From Magnolia sinica (Eukaryota > Streptophyta > Magnoliopsida > Magnoliales > Magnoliaceae), in contig NC_080588.1 in the NCBI RefSeq assembly GCF_029962835.1, positions 66,116,001-66,180,000 on the forward strand: a DNA stretch of 64,000 nucleotides, read 5' to 3'. Both the position numbers and the translations under genes were made by a program. Below the pieces are notes generated by a model. That model had not been told where the DNA came from. It ran no database searches and saw only the letters and a program-made list of their open reading frames with translations. This document shows positions 56,111-64,000 of this stretch, piece after piece (position 1 is the stretch's first letter; every line of letters begins with the position of its first letter).

Positions 56111-56462
56111 GCTTTCTGGATACACCTGATTTTTTCTAGATGTATATTTTTTTAATGTCGGTATATGACAAATGTCCGTCAAGTGGCCAAGGCCTTCTTC
56201 TTCTTTTTTTCTTTTTTTAAAAAAAAAAAAAAATTAATATCTCAGAGGTATCAACTAACTAACAAATCCGTAGCCTATATGACTCAGAGCCTCTCTCTCA
56301 CCCAAATGAAATAGGATGAATCAAATTAATAATTTTCACAATATTTCCATAGGATACATGAAAAGATGATATAACATTATTTAATATAGTGAGATTTTTG
56401 AGTTTTCATTCTTCTTGGATTTATCATGAAATTATCGCAATTTTAATGAACAAATATTTTAG

Positions 56463-56608
56463 TGCATGTTTGGTAGATGGCAGAAAATGGGGTTCATCTC
56501 ATTTTAGTTATAATTATGTATTAGATACTAAGACAATAATATAATATATAATTATGATTAATTAAAAGTGAGATTAACTCATTTTCAAGTATCTACCAAA
56601 CCGGCACA
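56463..56608. mobile_element. Short MITE with GTTTGGTAGAT ends
   Basis: Inverted ends TGCATGTTTGGTAGAT and ATCTACCAAACCGGCA lie about 145 bases apart with a TTATAATTAT-rich interior. No clear target duplication. Confidence 0.6.
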
Positions 56609-56741
56609 TGGATACTAAAGTGTTTCAATATTTTCAGGTATTTATTAACTTTAAATAAAATTTAAATTCTTTTCATTTGGATGGAGAATTTTCAATTTAT
56701 AAAAATCAAGAAAAAAAAAACCTCAAAATATAAAAATCTGC

Positions 56742-57400
56742 AGACGCGGATCACCCACCTCGGTAGTGGGTGGTGAGATGACGTGGCAAGGTTTTATTGT
56801 GGGCATATACTGTAAGAGATGGCCCATGTATTAATCTTAAAAAGCCTGGGCCAAATCTCAACACGTCATCTCACCACTCTGCTGGGGAACCCAACACCAC
56901 AGCCACGTGGTATAAGGACTCTGTGGGACCATCTTGATATATGTGTTTGATCCACACCGTCCATCCGTTTTTCCATATCATTTTAGGGCATAAACTCAAA
57001 ATCGAAGCATATCCAATACTCAATTGGACTACACTACATGAATTAGTGAGGATTGAACGCTTACTTTATAGGGCCACAGAAGTTTTTGGAGCAAGCTGAT
57101 ATTTATGCTTTCCCTCCATCTAGGTGTGTGTGACCTTATGAATGGGTAGGATGACAAACAAACAAAGGATGACAAACAAACATCATTGTGGCCCTAGGAA
57201 GGTTTCAACAGTGGATCCCCACTCTTTCATGTGGTGTGGTCCACTTGAGCTTTGGATATACTTTAATTTGGTCCCATACTTAAAATGATCCCGCAAAATG
57301 GATGGGCAGCATGGATAAAACACATACATCACAGTAGGCCCCGTGGAGTCCTTACATCACGTAGCTCTACGATGCTGGGTTCACCATGCAATCTGTGTCC
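56742..57400. mobile_element. Foldback MITE of the Mutator-like family, diverged
   Basis: The left end AGACGCGGATCACCC and right end CAATCTGTGTCC resemble the GGACGCGGATT terminus. The inner arms are clearer: GGGAACCCAACACCAC...TAAGGACTCTGTGGG (56884 on) against CCCCGTGGAGTCCTTA...GCTGGGTTCACC (57340-57385). A second terminus-like GGACGCGGTTTGGCTACTGG follows at 57406. Confidence 0.55.
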
Positions 57401-57443
57401 TTGCGGGACGCGGTTTGGCTACTGGCGCTGCTACAGCTGTACA

Positions 57444-57623
57444 AGGGTTTTTTGTTTTTTTTTTTTTCGTTTTTTGTTTTTTTTAAAGTTAGCTTGTTAG
57501 TACACATTATGCCAATACACACACTCCATGTTAGCCACCCCACTAGGGGTCGATGCCAAGACCTCAAGTGTTGAAACGATGTATCTCCAGTCGGTCTACC
57601 AGTTAAGCTATGGAGCTGGGTGT
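57444..57623 (-). mobile_element. tRNA-like SINE, family B, second copy
   Basis: It is flanked by AGCTGTACA at 57435-57443 and 57624-57632. On the minus strand: box A-like TAGCTTAACTGGTAGACCG, box B-like GGCATCGACCCC, the family body and a long A-rich tail (T-rich on the plus strand). Confidence 0.75.
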
Positions 57624-57632
57624 AGCTGTACA

Positions 57633-58180
57633 TGAGTTGACTTAACTTGGTCAGCTCACTAAATCTGACTTAGAAAAGCTTGACTCACCTTAGCTTGAAA
57701 TTTAATTTGGACCAAGTTGAGTTGGTTTTTAGAGCTTGGAAAATTTTCAAGTTGAATTCGAGTTTGCCTAAGCTCGGCTCGACTCGAATTAAACCCCAAC
57801 TCAAACCGACTAGGATCATATCTGTTTGGTGACTCGGTTATTTTGAAATGGATGCTACTGGCATGTTTGATGAAATGACTCAACGAAGTGTTGGCAAGAA
57901 ATGAGTAGATACGCTGAGTGTTTGATTTTGATGCTACTCTCTGAGTGCTCGGTGAAATACTAGTAAAAATGTTATTAATATTTTGCTTATTTGAGAAATT
58001 GAAAATATATTGTTAAGTGTTTGAGAAAGCGCTGTGCAAGTTTGAACTCATATCAAACCAGCCCAAAATGCTGATCAAACCGAGCTGAGAAAGCCAAATA
58101 GGCTCGAGGACCGAGCCAAGCTAAGTTCAAGCTGGGGTTAGCTACTGGCCGAGCTGAGGCTAACTGTGCCAAGCTCTACT
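57633..58180. repeat. GAGCTCGA/GAGTTGA-rich dispersed repeat
   Basis: Degenerate GACTCGA, GAGCTGA, CCAAGCTC and CGAGTT words, with inverted outer ends AGCTGTACATGAGT and ACTCGTGTACGGCT. Similar in composition to the insertion at 569-1235. The small ORFs inside are low complexity. Confidence 0.45.
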
Positions 58181-58182
58181 CG

Positions 58183-58701
58183 TGTACGGCTTTAGCTAGT
58201 GGCATGTGGACAGTAGTCGGTGCTATGCATACCCAACCATGATGTATGTATATGTTTTATCCATTCCGTCCATCCATTTTGAAAGATAATTTTAGGGTTT
58301 GCTCTAAAAAAATGAGCTAGATATAAATCTCAGGTGGACCACACCAAGGGAAAACAGTAATGATTGAATGTACACCATTAAAAACCTCCTATGGCCCACT
58401 GTAATGGTTATCTGACATCTAACCTGTTGATTAGGTCATACAGACTTGGATGAAGGGAATAAATATATATCAGCTTGATGAAAAACTTTTGTGGCCCCAA
58501 GAAGTTTTTAATGATGGGCGTTCAATCACCACTGTGCGGTCCACTTGAGACTTGGATTAACCTCATTTTTGGGCTCATACCATAAAATGATTGCTAAGAA
58601 TAAGTGGACAGCATGGATGAAACAAATACATCATGGTGGGGCCCACAGAGCACCGACCACTAGCCATTGGCTAGTGGAGGGTCAGCATCCAATCGGTTTC
58701 C
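58183..58701. mobile_element. Mutator-like foldback MITE, diverged copy
   Basis: The left end TACGGCTTTAGCTAGTGG and right end CATCCAATCGGTTTCC correspond to the GGAAACGGATTGGCTAC terminus. Arms GTCGGTGCTATGCAT and GTGGGGCCCACAGAGCACCGAC match the 4159-4697 element. Confidence 0.6.
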
Positions 58702-59209
58702 GTCTGTGCGCTCCTTGGGTTCAGAAATTGCTAAGCCGATGAATCGCCGAGGAATCCGGATCTTCTGCTTGCCACAAGCAGAAAAATCTTGCTTTCCTAC
58801 GTCGTGATTGACCCACGTCATCACCGACGTTGTCTTCTCGCGGAAATGGAGATTGAATCCGTAAGGAGAGGATCGGGATTCATAGAGATTTGTCAGTATG
58901 CTTGTGAATCGCATGCCAAAACCATAGGGGCATTTTGGGTATTATGATGCTTGAATTTAAGAATGTCATTTTCAGATGGCTGTGATTGGCTACCTGGAGA
59001 TGGACTATATACCACCCAATGTCTAGATTCTCCTTCACCTGCTTGCTCCCATATGGTCCGCTCAATGCTTTTCTCAAAGATATTCTAAGGTGATTGAGAG
59101 ACAGAAAAATCAGGGCCGTCCATTCATCGGATGAACCGTACATTTATGAGAAAAATGGACGGCTAGATTTAAAAAAATGTTGTATTTGAGGCCTGATCCG
59201 CTACAATGC
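58702..59209. other. Intergenic DNA without recognised genes
   Basis: I see no element boundary. An 84-codon minus ORF at 58660-58914 straddles the edge of the MITE and shows no domain. Confidence 0.4.
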
Positions 59210-59688
59210 TTTGTCCGTTAAGCTTAACTTACAATGCATTGTGTGGGGCCCATCCAATCCGTCCGTCATGTGCGACCCCTCGTATCCTCCTTAGCCTCCT
59301 AAAATCAGAACCATCAAGAACTCAAGTGGGCTACACCACAAGGAAGAGTGGGGATGGGGGATGCCCACCGTTAAAAAACCTTTCAAGTTGTCTGTGGGGC
59401 CCAACGTGTTTTCTATCTACCATCCAATCCATTCAGAAGATGTTTCCCGCTGGGTCGAACGGAGACCCAAAAAATGGGACATTCTATAGCTCAGGTGGGC
59501 CAGGTCACGTGATTTTAGATGTTTTATTTATCATTTTACATGGTGTGGCTCACCTGAGCTTTGAATCGGCCTGATTTTTGGAAGGTAAGGATATTATGAG
59601 ATGACCCATATGATGGACAGATTGGATGTCATGCAAACATTGTGGTGAGCCCCACGCATCATGTTGTAGGTTAAGCTTAGCCTACAAA
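59210..59688. mobile_element. Foldback MITE with TAAGCTTAAC ends
   Basis: Inverted ends TTTGTCCGTTAAGCTTAAC and GTTAAGCTTAGCCTACAAA, with GTGTGGGGCCC arms. Different terminus from the Mutator-like copies. No clear target duplication. Confidence 0.6.
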
Positions 59689-60575
59689 GCCTGGTAATGC
59701 ATCCGGCTCCAATATTTAAAATATATATATATATATATAAATGATAGAACGGTGGAGGTCCACGCACTGATAATTCCCAGGATGGAAATGGAAGATTCTA
59801 GCTGTATAATATTTGGTTATTTTCTTGGTTGGATGTGGACCCTTGCTGGATTCTCTTTCTTAATCATCTATCTGTTTACCATCCATTGAAGGGCTAGGAT
59901 TTTCCAATAGAGGGGCTTCGCCTTTTGGTGCGCCGTCCCATCCACAGTGGGGGCCATGATATCTACTGTTTGGATGATTGAACCAGCCGTACGTGCCAAA
60001 ATGAAAAAAACCAAACGATACGTGCAACTTCTCGGCCCACCACTGTATCCTGCATCTGGACCAACATCCATTATACACGTGTGGCTAACTACACATATGG
60101 CGTGCATGGATTGTGGGCAAGCATTTTCAAGGTGGCCCATCTGATGAACGGGCTGGATTTCACACATTTATCCTTCAAACGGTCATAACTCTGCCACACG
60201 TATGTACCTTGAAGGTGAACTGCTAGCGCAAATTCCCGTCTTTTCAGACACGAGTGGCCACCTAATGATCATACAATTCTGACTTTTGGATCAGGCATTC
60301 ACTGAGGCCGGCCTAATGAACGGCCCTGATGTCTGCACTGATGGAATGAGTGATCCCAATCAACTAGTTTGCACCGTCTGATCATGCAGTTATCATGTTT
60401 TTGATGTATGGAAGGTCCTAAATTAATCTGAAATATCAGCATGGTGGGTGGTGGGCCCTAGCTTGTGCACCGCGACGCACTATTCACGTTTTGATGCATC
60501 AGGACTTATTTAAAAAAAAAAAAAAAAAATAGAATTTTAACAGCTTAATACGTGCGGCACGTGTACAAAATCTGG
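59689..60575. other. Intergenic DNA with scattered MITE words
   Basis: A short (AT)n run lies at 59722-59738 and an A-run near 60511-60530. GGCCCACC/GATGAACGG words recur, but no complete element or gene is seen. Confidence 0.4.
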
Positions 60576-60579
60576 ACCT

Positions 60580-60990
60580 GGGGGAGAATGCCCATGAGAT
60601 CCACGCCGTCCATTAGGTGCACCGTGTCGTGTGCACCCTACAAGCCAAAACGTAGGCCAGTCTCTTCAGGCCACACCATAGCGAAGAGTTTGGGTGAGGA
60701 CTTACCACCATTAGTTGCGTGGGGCCCAGTGGTCTATATCTGGCATCCAAACCATTTATATTATGATTCTCACTAGAATGCAGGGACCATCCAAAAATCA
60801 CGCCATGCTGAAACTCAGTGGAGCCACACCATGTAACTTTAGAGGTTTCATGGTTTCCTATGGTGAGGTCAACCAAAGTTTGGCATCAGTGTGATAGTCA
60901 GGGTCAAGACCAAACATCGAGTGGCGCACCTGATGGACGGTGTGGATCTCATGCATATAAAATATTTCCCTGGGTAGGTGTAGGCATTTC
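60580..60990. mobile_element. Foldback element
   Basis: CATGAGATCCACGCCGTCCA followed by TTAGGTGCACC at 60593 is inverted at 60926-60957 as GGCGCACCTGATGGACGG and TGTGGATCTCATG. AATGCCCA and GGCATTTCC extend the ends. Target duplication not identified. Confidence 0.5.
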
Positions 60991-61259
60991 CCCATATAGG
61001 AGTGCAAGTCAGGCAAAAATTCCTGAAACAGAAGCTAGTCAAACGAGAAAAGTCGATTGATTGGATTCAGTAAGTTTCCTTCAAAAGGATTTTCTGGACA
61101 CTACTTTAACGGCCGTGATCATCGAAAGATGCAGCAACAGGGCCCACATTCAGATACAGACTAAGTGGATCTCAAGGGCACTAGTCAAGAGCCCACTCAT
61201 CCTCCTTTATGATTGATGCAACAATCATCCTTTAACAATCAGTCAAAAAAGACTATCTT

Positions 61260-61920
61260 CTTTGATGGTCCATTCGGTATATCATCCACCGTGGGACCCA
61301 CAATGTGTACGGTCAGATTTGGCATGCATGTATTCAACCCGTACGGCAGATGAGTTGCCACAACTTAGGGAGCTGCAGCAAACACAAACTAGCCCGGAGT
61401 TGCAGGTTTGCCATCTAAGAGATGAGACCGGATATTGCTTGTTCAGCAACGGTGGGCCCACCATGATGTAGGGGCCACGTCCAATCTGTACAAAAAAACG
61501 TTAGCCCCTTCAATATCCCAGGTCCCAAAAATCAGCCTGATGCAAATCCCAGGTGGGTCACACCACAGGCCTGATCTCCCCAGGATGCCCAGCATTGAAA
61601 CCTTCTAGATTGTGTGTGGAGCCTACCGTATTTTGTATATGCCATCCAATCCATTCATAACATACGCCTCGATATGATTAACTGGCTTCCAAAATTCAGG
61701 TGGGCAACACCCATGTGATCTAGATTGCATGTGAGGCCCACTGTATTTTGTACATGCCCTCCAATTCATTCACAACATGCACCCACCATAATTAATTGGC
61801 TTCCAAAATTCAGGTGGGCAACACTATAGGTTTGAGGCACGATTTTACACAGTATGGCCCACATGAATTTTGGGCTCAAAGGAGAACACGACGGGGCGCA
61901 CATGATGGATGAATTGGATA
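61260..61920. repeat. Cluster of MITE-like fragments
   Basis: GGTGGGCCCACCATGATG (about 61451), two direct copies of TTCCAAAATTCAGGTGGGCA (61688 and 61801) and TGCCATCCAATCCATTCA-type words. The paired direct copies suggest a ~113-bp tandem duplication inside a decayed element. Confidence 0.5.
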
Positions 61921-61999
61921 CCATCATGGCCTCCAAATAGATGAGGAACCAGCAGGAATGCAGACATGTAAACTATTCTCCTCAAAACAGAGTGCAGAC

Positions 62000-62736
62000 C
62001 TAATCGATTCTCCTCAAAACAGCTAAGAATTCTGAAAATGGGGACCATGCGTGTGCAAAATGAAATACCGTGCTGATGCTTTCAAGCATTCATTAGTTAA
62101 CGGGTCTGATACGATGAGAATGGTTGAAAAGAGAGAGCCATACATTCAAAAGGATGCTGCACAATTCTCGAAGAACCAGACCTGGGAGATTGGCAGAGCT
62201 GCAATGCTGATGATGTCTAAACCCCTGGCCGTGTAAGGTTCCAATACCTGAAATTCACAAACACCAGTTTTGCTTATCCAAACCAGAAAGTCAGCCGATT
62301 GACAATCGCTTTATTGAATATCCGGTGTGACTAACGTTTTTAAATTCTTCTTTTGTCTTTGGTTTCACCACTAGTTGTTTTGTCACTGAGTTGGAAGGAT
62401 GATTAATACTCGAAGTGCCCATCAATCACTTTAAAAAGAAAACACACGATTATATGCAAGAAGAAATTCACAGTTATATCAAGGAAAAAGCGGAAATCAT
62501 GCTTGATATCTTCCCGACACTCAAAATCGAAACTTATCTAGTGAAAATGAGTTTTTGGATTGCAATAAATTTCATGATCAATCAGTCTAATTTGGTGCAA
62601 CCAAACACACCCTCAGAGATTATAATTTATATTAATTATGGATTATCATGATTTTTTATACTTGCAAATATTATAATAGACAATTACTGCTAACTAAAAT
62701 GAGATGAACTCATTTTAAGCAGCAACACAAATGGGG
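62000..62736. other. Intergenic DNA without recognised genes
   Basis: ORFs at 62051-62236 and 62415-62651 are short and show no domain I know. AT-rich bases at 62630-62715 resemble the interior of the MITE at 56463-56608. Confidence 0.35.
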
Positions 62737-63612
62737 CCTAAAGGTAAGCCAGGAGTGGGTGGAAGTGGTGGTGGTTGTAGGGACCACTGCTGTAGATTTA
62801 TATTTGCATTTTGGCATGCATATGGGACTGTCCAATCTAATTGCTGAGATTAGAGTGATGGTCGATGGGCAAGGGCATTGTGACCAGCTGGGTTTGGATG
62901 ATGTAGAGTTGGGAAGTGACTCAAAGCTATGGCTTAGGTTTGAAGGCCTCTCTCCCCGGGTGACTCAGTTTTTTATTGAAGCTTATAAAGGACTTCTGTT
63001 TGAAATGGTCAATTTGAATTAAGAATGCGTGTCAGTAAAGTAATGAGGTGGCAGATGTTTTGGAAAAATGGGAATATGTTTGAGAAGAAGCAGAGTTCAT
63101 GTTTTGGACAAGGACGTCCTGTCTTAGTTGGAACCACAAGGTAACTCTTCGACAATATTGCAGAAATAAGGTATGTTGCATCAGATGCTCCTAGACGTTT
63201 TAAAGTGAATAGATTGCTCCTGTTTGAGTTTTTGTGCGCTTATCGGTGGCCCCGAGCCTGGATAAAGGAGAAAGGTTCAGGTAGGTAGCTGGCACAAAAC
63301 TTTGGCCATATCCTTGTTCTCACAAATCTTGACATGACAGTGGCAGTGGTGGAACAGCAATCATGTAGCCAATCCAAATTAGTTGGTATAAGGCTTAGAT
63401 GATTGGGGGTTGGGGGGTTACAATCGGTGCCTCCGAAACAAAAGTGTGTCGGTTATGGATGTCTTCAGAAGAGCGAAGTTAGATGTTCTAGATTGGATAA
63501 ATTGTATTAAAGCCTCCAACCATAGTGATTGGTCCGTGTTGGCTGGGCTTTAGTTGTGTTTTTTGCCTTTTCGATGCTTCTTTTAATAAATTTTTTGTCA
63601 TCTTTAAAAGAA
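62737..63612 (+). pseudogene. 5'-truncated L1-type LINE: RNase H domain and 3' UTR
   Basis: The reading KPGVGGSGGGCRDHCCRFIF, then FAFWHAYG, shifts frame near 62830 and goes on in the 62759-63022 frame as SNLIAEIRVMVDGQGHCDQL, DVELGSDSKLWLRFEGLSP. This is the C-terminal RNase H found in plant L1 LINEs (NLIAEIRAL.DGL..C, SDSK). The 3' end at about 63555-63612 reads TTTTAATAAATTTTTTGTC then ATCTTTAAAAGAAAG, the usual tail of such elements. RT and endonuclease are missing. No target duplication was found. Confidence 0.7.
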
Positions 63613-63769
63613 AGAAAGCAAAAAAGGCTTCGATGACGAGGATGATGATAAAATGGTCTGATGAGATTTCTGAGTAAGGCCTTTATGCCCCCTCTTATAT
63701 ACGGGTTAATAGTTCCCTATCAATAAAAACACTGTTGCCTAAGAAAATGGAAAAGATTCGGTCTCCAGA

Positions 63770-64000
63770 TAGACAATCTGGTGGGTGGGGAGGAAGAAAG
63801 TCCTCACCATAGACAATCTTTGGAAGAGAGGGATGGTGCTCCCAAATGTCTTTTGTGTATGCAAGATGAGGAATCAGTGGACCATCTCTTTATGCATTGC
63901 TCCCATGTAAGACACATTTGGGCTGATATGTTAGGTCGTTTTCGGATGATGTGGGTTTCCCCGAGTTCAGTGGATGCATGTCATACCCTCTTGATTTGGA
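63770..64000 (+). pseudogene. Second LINE fragment: RT zinc-binding domain, cut by the window edge
   Basis: The frame from 63847 to the edge reads CLLCMQDEESVDHLFMHCSH followed by VRHIWADMLGRFR, the C-x2-C...H...C zinc-binding region that follows RT in plant LINEs. In front of it, KVLTIDNLWKRGMVLPN-like residues lie in another frame, so there is one frameshift. In an intact LINE this domain precedes RNase H, so it is a separate copy from 62737-63612. Confidence 0.7.

Noticed and set aside
61262-62651. Short ORFs at the right (61262, 62051, 62415)
   Set aside because: Under 80 codons, no domain, located in MITE fragments or AT-rich DNA.

Overview
The window is plant nuclear DNA: GT-AG introns, a plant-type oligopeptide transporter, Ty3/gypsy elements of the chromovirus and Tat types, plant L1 LINE remnants and dense foldback MITEs. 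Many MITEs share a core resembling GGGCCCACCATGATGTATGTG. From memory that core is abundant in magnoliid genomes, so a magnoliid is my tentative guess; the sequence alone proves only an angiosperm-like plant genome. I used no searches.

Two host genes are supported. The first is a complete OPT-family oligopeptide transporter on the + strand (2611-14979). Its six exons join in frame to 741 codons, with NPG and KIPPR motifs. It has a TATA box and ACGT-core promoter elements upstream and a CA/CT microsatellite as 5' leader. Introns 1 and 2 are swollen by repeats: a minisatellite seeded on the exon 1 donor site, Mutator-like MITEs, a SINE and foldback elements. The second is a small single-exon gene on the - strand (49771-50067) for a basic 98-residue protein of unknown function.

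The left edge (1-about 2065) is the end of a decayed minus-strand Ty3/gypsy element, itself interrupted by a 667-bp GAGTCGA-rich insertion with a 19-bp target duplication. From 15623 to 44572, 0.64 kb past the OPT stop codon, lies one nested retrotransposon cluster. Element X (minus strand, target duplication GGTGC) carries a solo LTR (16353-18275, CATAT). Its right LTR is split by element Y (20002-44346, plus strand, Tat lineage, CCTGT), whose gag is split by element Z (21881-33068, minus strand, chromovirus). LTR divergence by eye agrees with insertion order: X most diverged, Y intermediate, Z nearly identical.

From 44578 to 64000 the DNA is mostly MITEs, two tRNA-like SINE families, a second, broken Tat integrase copy (about 53.3-56.1 kb, minus) and, at the right edge, two L1-type LINE pieces. 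I found no new gene system. The most unusual items are an antisense ORF between pol and the 3' LTR of Y, the tandem array that copies the OPT exon 1/intron 1 junction, and a dense TGGGCC array inside the LTRs of Z.
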